A stretch of 41,781 nucleotides of DNA from Verrucomicrobiales bacterium. GTDB lineage: Bacteria; Verrucomicrobiota; Verrucomicrobiia; Verrucomicrobiales; DEV007. The DNA lies in NCBI GenBank assembly GCA_028281705.1, contig JANQJH010000593.1:1-41781 (forward strand), in the 5' to 3' direction. Numbering within the stretch: the first letter of the stretch is position 1; each line of letters begins with the position of its first letter. The translations under genes were made by a program, and so were the position numbers. Below are positions 9,786 through 19,018 of this stretch, piece by piece. The notes beneath the pieces were generated by a model. It made no database searches and was not told the origin of the DNA. It worked only from the letters and a program-made list of their open reading frames with translations.

Positions 9786-11437
9786 TTGGGCTTCGCGTTC
9801 CGGGGACGCCTCGAGAGCCGTGATAAACTTCGCGGCCCTTCTTCGTGTCTGAGTGAGGAAATGATCCCATAGAAGGCCTGATCGTAACTCTGGTCGTCGA
9901 GGTCGAGGGCCAGTCGAGCCAGGGCTTGCCGGCCTTCATCGGTCTTGACGTAGAAGCCCGCTCTCGAGATCACCGTAGAGGCAAGGGGCGGTTTCGCGGA
10001 CTCCAGCAGATCAATGGCTGCGGATCGGTCCGAGGTGAAGAGTCCGGAAAAGAGTCCTTTAATGGCGTTTGATCGGACGGTGTCGTCCGGGCCGTTGGGG
10101 AGCGAGCGGCTGTCAAAGAGCCTGCGTTCTTCAGCCTGGCGAAACCAGGCCAAGGCTTCAGCCGGCGAGCTTCGAGACCATCTCAGAATGCCGGACGTCA
10201 CCATCGAGGAGATGTTGCGGCGGTGCTCTCCATGGTAGGCGTTGAGTAGTTCGGCCGCCGTTTTCGTCGAGAGCACGGGATCCTGTTTCTGTAATGAACG
10301 CAGGATGGCGAGCGCCAGCTTGGTGCTCTTGGCCTCCGCAAGGTCGAGAGCGGGGACGGCCTCGGCCAAGATGGCGAGAGTGGTGGCGTCCTGGGCATCC
10401 AACTCGCGACTTAGCTTCAGGGAGGCGGCGATGTCTCCTTGGCGAGCGGCCTCGGCGTCGTCCGCCAGGCTGCGCAAATCGAGACCGGTGGGCCTGCGAC
10501 CACCACGAGCTGGGGTCTCGCGAGTGCCGAGCAAGGGCGAAGCGGTCGCCGCCGTGGTCCCGAGCGTCGTTCGCAGGGTGATGACGGCGGTTTCGAGGCC
10601 CCGGATCTTTGCCTTGGTCTTGGCGATGGCGGAGCGCTGCCAGGCCACCGGTGTTACTAGCAGAATGGCGGCCCCGAGGACGATGGCGGTTTTTGAGAGA
10701 GACAGCTTCATGGCGGAGAGGGTGTGGATGAGGATGGCTTGATTCGAGATGGCGGGAGCGGCGGCGACGGACTTGGTCGCAAGGGCAATGGCCAGCCCTT
10801 GGGGGGCGGCCTCGGTGAGTTGGCTGGCGAGGCAGGTGCCCAATCCGGTGGCGGAGACGACGGCGTCACGCCTCCGGAGAAACCGTGAGAGTTTGGCCAG
10901 GGCGCGAACGCCCCGTTTCTGAACCGCGGCCGAAGTGGCTCCGAGACGCTGAGCGACTTCGGGAAATGTGAGGCCCTCATAGTAGTGCATGAGCAAGACC
11001 TGGCGGTCGGGTTCCGGCAAGCGCATCATGGCCTCGTCGAGCACCGGCCGGACGGCTTCCAGTGTAACGGTGGCTTCCGCATGGTCTCCCATCGACGAGT
11101 TGAGCTCTTGCTGCTTCGAGTATCTTTTCATCCGGTCTTGGTGTCTGCGGCTGGCGCGTCGTGCGTTTTTGGCTTCATACCAGGTGGTGCGGTAGAGCCA
11201 GGGTGCGAGGCCTCGACTGGCGTCCAGCGAAGGGGCGCGGCGGGCCAAGAGGGCAAAGACATTCTGTGAGACTTCCTCAGTCAGTTCTCGATCCCCGAGG
11301 ATCCGCCAGGCAGAACCGAAGACCAAGTTGGTGTGGCGCGCCACCAAGGTGCGAAACGCCACTTGGTCCTCGCTTTGCGAGAAAGCTTCGAGCAACTGAC
11401 TGTCGGTCCGTGATCTCATTTCGGTGCGGTGAATCAA
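9782..11437 (-). CDS. ECF sigma-70 family factor fused to a TM segment and helical-repeat C-terminal domain
   Basis: Sigma region 2 'DQVAFRTLVARHTNLVFGSAWRILGDRELTEEVSQNVFALLAR', region 4 'LPEPDRQVLLMHYYEGLTFPEVAQRLGATSAAVQKR'; TM 'TAIVLGAAILLVTPVAW'. Confidence 0.85.
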   Translation of the reverse strand: MIHRTEMRSRTDSQLLEAFSQSEDQVAFRTLVARHTNLVFGSAWRILGDRELTEEVSQNVFALLARRAPSLDASRGLAPWLYRTTWYEAKNARRASRRHQDRMKRYSKQQELNSSMGDHAEATVTLEAVRPVLDEAMMRLPEPDRQVLLMHYYEGLTFPEVAQRLGATSAAVQKRGVRALAKLSRFLRRRDAVVSATGLGTCLASQLTEAAPQGLAIALATKSVAAAPAISNQAILIHTLSAMKLSLSKTAIVLGAAILLVTPVAWQRSAIAKTKAKIRGLETAVITLRTTLGTTAATASPLLGTRETPARGGRRPTGLDLRSLADDAEAARQGDIAASLKLSRELDAQDATTLAILAEAVPALDLAEAKSTKLALAILRSLQKQDPVLSTKTAAELLNAYHGEHRRNISSMVTSGILRWSRSSPAEALAWFRQAEERRLFDSRSLPNGPDDTVRSNAIKGLFSGLFTSDRSAAIDLLESAKPPLASTVISRAGFYVKTDEGRQALARLALDLDDQSYDQAFYGIISSLRHEEGPRSLSRLSRRPRNAKPN

Positions 11438-11574
11438 TCAATCGATCCCCATGAAAGAACATCCGCCCGTCCCATACCAGCGGACATCTTTTTTCTTGGA
11501 GGGCGATTTCGCCGGTCGTTCCTGCAAGGCGAGGTGGCGAGGCGTCCGTTCGGCATCTGACTCCATGGTAACGG

Positions 11575-11783
11575 AGATGCGTTTTTATTGGTCGCCGGGA
11601 GGCCCTCCGATTTGGGCGAGGTTTTACGAGATCGAAACCAACCGTCCGTTCTTCTGTGATCGGGATGGCGTGAAGAAATACGATGTCTCGGAGATCGGTT
11701 CCGAACGCCGCAATGGCTACTCGTGGTATACCAGCGCTGGCGAACGGATGGCCCGAGCCTATGCTGATTGGCCTCATCGTTAA
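11575..11783 (+). pseudogene. C-terminal remnant of a PL10-type pectate lyase
   Basis: 'MRFYWSPGGPPIWARFYEIETNRPFFCDRDGVKKYDVSEIGSERRNGYSWYT' resembles the conserved PL10 C-terminus; no catalytic N-terminal part upstream. Confidence 0.65.
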
Positions 11784-11786
11784 ACC

Positions 11787-12014
11787 ATGGCAATTGTTCA
11801 CCATCGGATGAACGTGTTCCGTTCATTGTGTTGGCTGTTTGTATTGGCCGTCCTTCTGGAGGCTGAGATCGAAGGTGCGGAGCTTTTGCGCGTCGATATC
11901 AACTCTGAGGGGCGTACGGACATGCCTTCGGGGGCACATATGCCTTCGGGGGCACATGGGAGGGCAGGACGCGACTTTTCATCACAATCTCTTGGCCTGC
12001 AATACGGGCCGTAA
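11787..12014 (+). pseudogene. Remnant of a secreted protein (signal peptide plus broken coding sequence)
   Basis: Signal peptide 'RSLCWLFVLAVLLEAEIEGAELLRVDINSEGRTD' followed by frame decay; another frame at 12050-12130 reads 'TEAFDRVLEKAGATLRVEVSEMFIG'. Confidence 0.4.
11922..11957. repeat. Perfect 18-bp direct tandem duplication (ATGCCTTCGGGGGCACAT x2)
   Basis: Direct reading; encodes MPSGAH-MPSGAH in the remnant ORF. Confidence 0.9.
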
Positions 12015-12164
12015 TCCTTCCATCGGTATGGGCGGCGAGTTTGCGCGACTGAGGCTTTTGATAGGGTGTTGGAGAAAGCCGGCGCCACCCTTCGTGTAGA
12101 AGTCTCCGAGATGTTCATCGGCACAACAAAGCAAGAGCGCCAGCACCGGCAAGACGCCGGGTTT

Positions 12165-12249
12165 CAGGGACTGAAGTCCCTGCCACTTTCTCATTGTGAA
12201 GTGTGTTCGAATGGGTGATTCTGGAAAGTGGAAGGGACTTCAGTCCCTT
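12165..12249. repeat. REP/BIME-like inverted repeat around AGGGACTGAAGTCCCT, with a partial third copy at 12268-12283
   Basis: CAGGGACTGAAGTCCCTGCCACTTTC (12165-12190) versus the reverse complement of 12224-12249 (AAGGGACTGAAGTCCCTTCCACTTTC): 24/26 identical; each arm is itself near-palindromic. Confidence 0.8.
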
Positions 12250-12350
12250 ATATCAAAGAAGCGAGCTCAGGGACTGAAGTTCCGACGGACCGGTGGGACG
12301 CCGATCTCACGCTGGCAAGAGGCAAAGTCGCCTGTTTTCACCATCGCGAG

Positions 12351-13094
12351 CTACGGCCCGCCCATGATGAAGATCGCGGCCCCGAGACGATTGCTGGAAT
12401 ACTGTTTCACTTTTCCCTGTGCGATCAAACGCCTCAGAGTGGCGTTGGGGCGGGTGTCAGGGTCGAATTTGCCCGCGCTGACCCGTAGATACCGGACGAG
12501 TTTTTTGGCTTCGTCGACGTCGGGAACCGGGCACCCGGTGGTACAGGGGACTCTCCCGATCAAACGCTTGGCGCGACGTTGGCGCAACATCTCGCTCACC
12601 TTGGGATTGTAGGAGTGGATCACGACGTTGTTAGGTACGCGCCCGCGGAGTTCGGGATCGGGAAAACTCGGTGGGTAGAGGATCTCGGCGTAAATGCCAG
12701 TCACGCCCTTCTTGGTATCGCCCGTCTGGATGGACGTATCCGCGTTCTTGGCGATGCGGACTCCCCCCATGGTGAAGAAGCCGGTGGGGGTCTGAGAACT
12801 GCCGAAACCGAGTCCACGCTTGCCCGTTCCACAGCGAACGGTGGTGGCAAGGTCTCTTCGTTTTCGATCCAGAATGTGCATCCGCTGTTTCGCGGGATCG
12901 ACGACGAAGACGTAGGTTGGGTTGTAGCTTGGTTGACCGCTGGCCCGCTGTGCGTGGATGCCGGCCTCGATCTGATTCAGTGTGCCGCTACCGAGTGTGC
13001 GGATGGCGTGTCTTTTGTAAGAGGCCGCCGCAGCTTCCGTGGCACTGGCGAGCAGTAAGGTGAAAACGAGAGACAGTGACTGAATCATCGACAT
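12351..13094 (-). CDS. L,D-transpeptidase (YkuD-like) catalytic domain protein, secreted
   Basis: Signal peptide; 'YVFVVDPAKQRMHILDRKRRDLATTVRCGTGKRGLGFGSSQTPTGFFTMGG', 'NNVVIHSY', 'CTTGCPVPDVDEAKKL'. Confidence 0.65.
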   Translation of the reverse strand: MSMIQSLSLVFTLLLASATEAAAASYKRHAIRTLGSGTLNQIEAGIHAQRASGQPSYNPTYVFVVDPAKQRMHILDRKRRDLATTVRCGTGKRGLGFGSSQTPTGFFTMGGVRIAKNADTSIQTGDTKKGVTGIYAEILYPPSFPDPELRGRVPNNVVIHSYNPKVSEMLRQRRAKRLIGRVPCTTGCPVPDVDEAKKLVRYLRVSAGKFDPDTRPNATLRRLIAQGKVKQYSSNRLGAAIFIMGGP

Positions 13095-13207
13095 GGGAGA
13101 GATCCGCAGATGGGGCGTCAGGCGGCGATACCCTAGAACCGGGTGGGGCCGGCATCAATCCTCAATCAATGTGAAGCATTCGGTTACTTGGTGGCCCTTG
13201 TGGCGGG

Positions 13208-13244
13208 AAAAGAAAACGGGGGTGAGGCTCATGCCCCACCCCCG
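13208..13244 (-). terminator. Rho-independent terminator for the large gene 13289..18493
   Basis: Stem CGGGGGTG (13217-13224) / CACCCCCG (13237-13244), followed on the minus strand by TTTTCTTTT. Confidence 0.75.
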
Positions 13245-13288
13245 CTCGTTGAGGATGTGCTATTTGAACGTCTGCAATCGCAGAGCGA

Positions 13289-16200
13289 TCACTTGGCCAC
13301 GCCGCGGTAGTAGCCCGTGGGGGCCGCCATGCGGTCGGCATCCGTCTCGGACACGGCGCCGGTGACGTCCGTGGCGATGACGGACCAGTTCTGCAGGTCA
13401 GTCGAATACTCGATGTCCATCGTGGAGCCGTCCGGAACCGTGACGGTGAAGGCGCCACTCTCGTCGAAGCCGACATTTTGCAGGGCGACGCGCTCGCCTC
13501 CAGGACCGGGATCGCCACCGTCGCTCTCGCTGAAGTTGGCCACACCACCGGTCATGATCTTGCCAATGTCTTCCTGACTGAGAGCCACCCGCCAGAGACC
13601 GATGTCGTCGAGGTCGCCGACGAAGCGGAATCCGGTACCGAAGTCCTCGCCCGATCCGATATTGAACGGTGTGGTGTCGTTCGGAGTGATGGAGTCATTG
13701 GCTTCCGCAACCAACTCCCCGTCGACGTAGAGCTTCTTCGTCTCCGAGGCGTCGTCATAGGTGATGGCCACGTGCTGCCAAACGCCCACGTTGACTTCCG
13801 GGCCGTCAAGGGTTTGCCAGTTGCCCTCGACGGTGCCGTTGCCGCTCCAGAAGGTCCAGGCCCCGGCCGGTTGATTGTCGTAGATGAGGTAGCCCTGGCT
13901 ATCGGGATTGAGGTCATGACGACTGGTCACCGGTGAATTCCACGCGCCGGCGCCGCCTTCGGATCGGGCCCAGAGGGCGAGGGTGAAGCTCTCGGGGTTG
14001 AGCTCGCTGCTCCAGTCGTGCTGGATCAGGCTGCTCGTGCCGTTGAACTTGGCCGACGTTCCCGTGGCGCCCGTGGCGCCCGGTCCGCCGAATTCCACAT
14101 CGGTGGTGGTGCTGGGCTCGAAGAGGCCGCTGGCGGAGATCCCATCGGAATCGAGGGGGAAGTGCGCCACCAGGTTGGGCGAGTTCCCGCCGTCGCCTCC
14201 ACCGGGAGCCGTGATCTTCAGGTTGTCGATGAGCACGGTTTCATTGTGGCCGCCCGTCCTGGCGAGGAAGGAGAAGCCGTAGGTTCCATCCGCGGTGAAA
14301 CCGGGCGTGGGGACGTTGGCGAATTCCGCATTGGTCCGGAGTCCGATCGTGCTGAAGCTGGCGCCGTTTGCCGGATCCCACGAGATCGTGGCGGCGGCTT
14401 CGACGCGCTCTTCAGGCTTGAAGTTGGCGTCGTCGTTGATCGCGCCGGTAAACGCGATTTCCTCGCCGGTGAGTTCGATCCCGACACCGGCGTCCTGACC
14501 GGCGTCATCCCATTTCCAGGTGTCCACCTGGAAGGAGACGTGCGGTGTGGCAGCGCCATAGCCTTCCTCGGCGGGGTCGCCGAAGTTCTCCCCATCGGGA
14601 ATGGCCCCAAAGTTGAAGGAGAATCCGTCAGCGGGCGTGTTGCCTCCCGTGTGCTCGACGACGAAGTTGAACGAGGCGGTCCAACCCTGCGAGGCATCGA
14701 AGGCCGGCAAGACGAAGGAAGCCGCACTACTGTTCGTGCCCGCTTCAGTCAACTGGAGGGCTCCGCCGACGATCTGAGCAACGCCATCATTGCTCGCGAT
14801 GACCGAGCTGTCGCCGAGATCCGTGACGCCGTCAGCATAACTATTGAAGTCGTTTTCATAGAGCACCGTTTCGCCGCCGCCGCCGAGTTCGTCAGCGCGG
14901 ATACCCGAGGCGAGCTGTCCGATGAACTCTGGCGTGAGCGCCAGGCCGAAGACGGCAAATTCGTCGATCAACGCGTCGATCAGATTGGCGCCGCCCGGGT
15001 CACCGCTGATAAAGAGGGCGGTGAAATTCTCCGGAAGGGGAGCCGTGTTCTCGCCCTCGAAGGCGAGGACGCCATTGACCCAGACTGACTTGTTGGCGCC
15101 GTCTTTGACGAAGGCATAGTGATGCCAGCCACTGAGAAAATCATGGCCTCCCGGAGGGGTGCCGCTGATTCGCTGAGTGCCTCCGTCACAGCAGCCAGCT
15201 GTGTCGAAGAAGAGGGATCCATTGCCCCAGGGCACGTGGCCCTGAGCGGCGCGATCCCCACCGGCGCCTTCCGCTGTGGTCCAGAAGGTGCTCGAGTTGC
15301 TCACGTTGTTGTGCTTCTGCCAGAAGGAGAAGGTGATCTGGTCCACTTTCTGTGCCTCGTTGAGGAAGGCCGCATTGGCGCCGTCCACGATGAGTTGACC
15401 GCCGCTGCCGTCAAAGGCGACATCTCCGGGTTGTCCGGTGCGACCTTCGCCATCGGCGGAGAAGCCGGCGCCATCACCAACGGTGCCTTCGACACCTCCG
15501 AGGTTGGCCACCCCGTTGCTGGCGTCAAAGTCCCACATGGCGAGGGGCTTGACCTCGACGCCGGTCTCGGCCACGAGCGGATCGCGGTCGTCCTGCAGGT
15601 GCTCGAAGCCGTCGCCAAAGCCATCACCATCGGTGTCGCGGTTGGTCGGATCCGTTCCCAGCGTGATTTCCTCACCGTCTGCCAGGCCGTCCTTGTCGGT
15701 GTCCGCCACGGTGGGATCGGTGTCCGTCTCATCGCCGTCGTTGATCCCGTCTTCGTCGGTGTCCGCCACCGTCGGATTGGTGCCGGCGTCAAACTCCTGG
15801 GTATTGGTCAGACCGTCATCATCGGGATCGCCTTCAGCCGTCTGGTCGAGATTGCCGAAGAACTGGTTCTCCCAGAAGTCGGGGAGGCCGTTGCCGTTGG
15901 TATCGGGATTGGGCGCGCCGAATCCCGGCAACAGTGTGAAGCTGCCGTCGGCGAAGTTCTCCACGGCACCGAGCTGGGTGTTGACGAAGAGCTCGACCTG
16001 GGCACCACCGCCGCGCTCGTAGAAGAAGAGTTCGAGGTCGTGCTCACCCTCACTGAGATCGGCGGAACCGAAGGTGTCGGCCGAACCCCGGGGATCGGGG
16101 AACTCGGCGACGACGTTTCCATCGATCAGGAGTTGGAAACCGTCATCGGAGTTGACGCCGAAGGTGCGCACCCCGGCTTCCGTGATGTTGATCTTGCCGG

Positions 16201-18493
16201 TGACGTGGATACCGAAGTCGTTGCGATCACCGAAGGTGTCCCACAGCGGGAAGGGAAGTTCGTCGTTGGGGAAGTGGCCTTGGGCGTTGTCCCGGAAATT
16301 GACGAAGTTGAAGGTGCCAACGTGGGAATCTCCGATCTGCGCCGGATCCGCGAGGGCTTCCTTGAAGGCGTCGAGGCTGGCGAACTGAACGTCCTGGGCG
16401 GCTTGGATGGTTGTCACGAGGAATTCGCCCAACTTGTTGTCGGGATCAGTGGGATCGGCGCCGAATTTGAGTTCCGCGCCATCGCTGCCGCCATCACCGT
16501 CGGTATCGACGAGCAGGGGATCGGTGCCGGCATCGCTGACCTCCTGGCCGTCGAGCAGGCCGTCGCCGTCGGTATCATCGTCAAAGGGATCGGTACCCAG
16601 GGCCAGTTCCTCGCTGTCGGTGAGACCGTCCCGGTCCGAGTCGGGATCGCCCGCGGGAACGATGGTCTTGCCAGGGTTGTCGAAGAGCCACTTGATGCTG
16701 TCTGAGTCCAACGCCCGGTCATAGAGCTGGATGTCATCGAGGCTGCCGGCAAAGGGAAGGGCGCCTTCGCCAAAAGCACCGGCAAAGAGAGAGCCGACGT
16801 CGTCGAAAGCGGGCACATCGCCGCTGGCGACTTCCTCGCCATTGACCCAGAAGGATCCGGTGGCGGAGGCGTTGTCATAGCGCTGGACGATATGGTAGCT
16901 CGTCCCCGCCTCCAGGCCGAGACCTTCGGTGAGGAAGAGGGCGTCGGCCGCGCCGTCGGCCTCACCAAACCACACGAGTTCACCACTGCCTTCGAGGATG
17001 CCGAAGACGGGGTTTTCCTCCCCCTTGGCGATGATGGTACGGAAGTCGGAGGAAGCGAGGTCGCCGAGAGAATCGGGTTGCACCCAGAGGGCCAAGGTGA
17101 AGCTGAGCAGGCGGTTCTCCGGCATGTTGGAAACGGTGAAAGCCGCGCCGGCGCTCGTATTGATTGACGTGCCGGTGCCTTCCTTGAGGGCCGCTTGGCC
17201 CACGGCGACCGTGCCGCCGTTCTCGCGATACTCGCCGTTAGCCGTGCCCTTGCCCGAGGCGTTGACGTCGAGGCCGGCATCCGTGATGGCGGCTTCGTCG
17301 AGCGGCCAGTGATTGACCGGGCCGTCCGGGTTCACCACGGTGGCGCGCACGGGGACGACGACTATTTGATCCTCGGGATCGGGATCATCGGTCTGGAACT
17401 CGATGTCCACGGCAAAGACCCGGAACTCGCCGTTGGAGACGAAGTCCATCTTGAGGAATTCCGTGCCTTCCGCAGGCACCGAAGCGGGGGCTTCCGTGAT
17501 CGTGAAATTGTCGGTGTCACCCCCGATGAGGGTGATCGAGCTGATGTTGAGAGCCTTGGTGTCGCCCGTGTTCTTAATTCGGACAGTCACTTCCTGGGCT
17601 TCGTTGATGCCTGGGAGCTGGCCCAGACCCACGCTCTTGCCGATGGCGAAGTTCGGGTCGGAGGGATCGAAGATGTCGATCACCAGGGCACCGTCTGCCA
17701 GTTCCTTGATCTGGGCTTCCGAGAGGGCGCCGTCGATGACGCCCAGCTCATCCATCAGGCCGGGCTGATCGCGATTCTTCTCGATGCCGTTGCCGAAGTA
17801 CATCCGGTCGATATCGGTCGGCAGCGGGCTGGTGTTTTCACCGCTGACGACGACCTCACCGTTCACCCAGATGGCCTTTTCGTTGCCGTTGCGGACGAAG
17901 GCGAAGTGATTCCACTCGAGCCACTGGTCTTCGGAGAGACCGGATGGGCCATTGATGCGCTGGCTGCCAGCGTCACAGCAACCCGCGGTGTCGAAGTAGA
18001 GTTGGTCGTTGCCCCAGGGCGTGTGGCCCTGGGCGCCGCGTTCGCTGCCGCCGGACTCGGGAGAGACCATCCACCAGGCGACCTGGTTGCGGATGGGATC
18101 GGTATTGCGCTGCCAAAAGACAACGCTGAGCTGGTCCCGCGCCGCTGCGGTCTCGTTGATCGCGGTGACGAAGTCTTTATTGTTGTCGCCGGGATCATCA
18201 TTGTCCTCGCCACTATTGATGACGAAGTAGCTTCCCTCGAGAGCCGAGGTGTCCAGGGAATTGCCGAAGCGTCCGCCATCGGTGAGCTTGGCGTCCCCGG
18301 CGAGGTAACCTTTGTGGCCATTCCAGGCCCCGGACACGGCGCCACCGTCTTCCGACTCAAAATCCCAGTACTCGAGGAGTTCGACGTCGCCGACGTCTTT
18401 GGGGTCTTGAGCGTGGAGGAGGGGGAGGGTCGCCGCGATTGTCCCTGTCGCCAGGGCAAGCCACGTTTTTCTAAGTGTTGATCTGATTTTCAT
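13289..18493 (-). CDS. Giant secreted LamG/PA14/thrombospondin type-3 repeat protein (1734 aa)
   Basis: Signal peptide; several LamG-like segments, PA14-like 'FGVNSDDGFQLLIDGNVV', TSP3-like 'DPDSDRDGLTDSEELALGTDPFDDDTDGDGLLDGQE', L-type-lectin-like segment. Confidence 0.85.
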   Translation of the reverse strand: MKIRSTLRKTWLALATGTIAATLPLLHAQDPKDVGDVELLEYWDFESEDGGAVSGAWNGHKGYLAGDAKLTDGGRFGNSLDTSALEGSYFVINSGEDNDDPGDNNKDFVTAINETAAARDQLSVVFWQRNTDPIRNQVAWWMVSPESGGSERGAQGHTPWGNDQLYFDTAGCCDAGSQRINGPSGLSEDQWLEWNHFAFVRNGNEKAIWVNGEVVVSGENTSPLPTDIDRMYFGNGIEKNRDQPGLMDELGVIDGALSEAQIKELADGALVIDIFDPSDPNFAIGKSVGLGQLPGINEAQEVTVRIKNTGDTKALNISSITLIGGDTDNFTITEAPASVPAEGTEFLKMDFVSNGEFRVFAVDIEFQTDDPDPEDQIVVVPVRATVVNPDGPVNHWPLDEAAITDAGLDVNASGKGTANGEYRENGGTVAVGQAALKEGTGTSINTSAGAAFTVSNMPENRLLSFTLALWVQPDSLGDLASSDFRTIIAKGEENPVFGILEGSGELVWFGEADGAADALFLTEGLGLEAGTSYHIVQRYDNASATGSFWVNGEEVASGDVPAFDDVGSLFAGAFGEGALPFAGSLDDIQLYDRALDSDSIKWLFDNPGKTIVPAGDPDSDRDGLTDSEELALGTDPFDDDTDGDGLLDGQEVSDAGTDPLLVDTDGDGGSDGAELKFGADPTDPDNKLGEFLVTTIQAAQDVQFASLDAFKEALADPAQIGDSHVGTFNFVNFRDNAQGHFPNDELPFPLWDTFGDRNDFGIHVTGKINITEAGVRTFGVNSDDGFQLLIDGNVVAEFPDPRGSADTFGSADLSEGEHDLELFFYERGGGAQVELFVNTQLGAVENFADGSFTLLPGFGAPNPDTNGNGLPDFWENQFFGNLDQTAEGDPDDDGLTNTQEFDAGTNPTVADTDEDGINDGDETDTDPTVADTDKDGLADGEEITLGTDPTNRDTDGDGFGDGFEHLQDDRDPLVAETGVEVKPLAMWDFDASNGVANLGGVEGTVGDGAGFSADGEGRTGQPGDVAFDGSGGQLIVDGANAAFLNEAQKVDQITFSFWQKHNNVSNSSTFWTTAEGAGGDRAAQGHVPWGNGSLFFDTAGCCDGGTQRISGTPPGGHDFLSGWHHYAFVKDGANKSVWVNGVLAFEGENTAPLPENFTALFISGDPGGANLIDALIDEFAVFGLALTPEFIGQLASGIRADELGGGGETVLYENDFNSYADGVTDLGDSSVIASNDGVAQIVGGALQLTEAGTNSSAASFVLPAFDASQGWTASFNFVVEHTGGNTPADGFSFNFGAIPDGENFGDPAEEGYGAATPHVSFQVDTWKWDDAGQDAGVGIELTGEEIAFTGAINDDANFKPEERVEAAATISWDPANGASFSTIGLRTNAEFANVPTPGFTADGTYGFSFLARTGGHNETVLIDNLKITAPGGGDGGNSPNLVAHFPLDSDGISASGLFEPSTTTDVEFGGPGATGATGTSAKFNGTSSLIQHDWSSELNPESFTLALWARSEGGAGAWNSPVTSRHDLNPDSQGYLIYDNQPAGAWTFWSGNGTVEGNWQTLDGPEVNVGVWQHVAITYDDASETKKLYVDGELVAEANDSITPNDTTPFNIGSGEDFGTGFRFVGDLDDIGLWRVALSQEDIGKIMTGGVANFSESDGGDPGPGGERVALQNVGFDESGAFTVTVPDGSTMDIEYSTDLQNWSVIATDVTGAVSETDADRMAAPTGYYRGVAK

Positions 18494-19018
18494 AGGTGGA
18501 GTTGGGGTTCATTGAGCTGCCGAACGGGTGCTTGATGGTTCGGCGGAGCGCAGAGTTTGAAGAGACGATTCCGACATGACCAGCCAGAATTTGCAAAGTT
18601 AGCGAGATTTTCGCTGCTTGGGATAGATTGTCGATCCATTGCCCGGGTTCGCTCTGGCAGTGCCGGCGGCACGGACTCGTGGGCGCCTTTTGGGTAGTCT
18701 TTGTTCTCCGTTGTCTCCGGGGCGAATTAGTTAGGAGAGAGGCCTCTTTGCGGTGGTCGTCGTAGGGCGGCCGCCCGGCTGCCCACCTTTTTTGAGAGGT
18801 CTTGAATGGACTGGCATCGCCCAACCACCGGCCGGCAATCGGAGCGGGTAGACGGAGCCTTTACCCATGATGGAGGATTTGTTTGAATTTAGTGGCCCCT
18901 GCCGGTGGGGAATTTCGGATGAACGGAAGAGGAGAACTGATGATGATGATGAACAGGAAATTCTTGTGGTCACTTTCGCCCGCCCGATCCAGGTGGCCGC
19001 GCCCTGCCTTTCGATGCG

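Noticed and set aside
9770-9850. Programmed -1 frameshift in the sigma-factor fusion
   Set aside because: No canonical X_XXY_YYZ slippery heptamer or obvious downstream structure was seen; a lost base in a short G/C run explains it better, with two similar cases nearby
12195-12215. 'GTTCGAAT' as a tRNA T-loop
   Set aside because: No acceptor stem, anticodon arm or D-arm could be assembled around it
14018-18481. Long plus-strand ORFs (356, 528 and 428 aa) opposite the giant minus-strand gene
   Set aside because: They mirror the codon structure of a high-GC gene that has a signal peptide and clear domains; their translations show no recognisable domain and look like antisense artefacts
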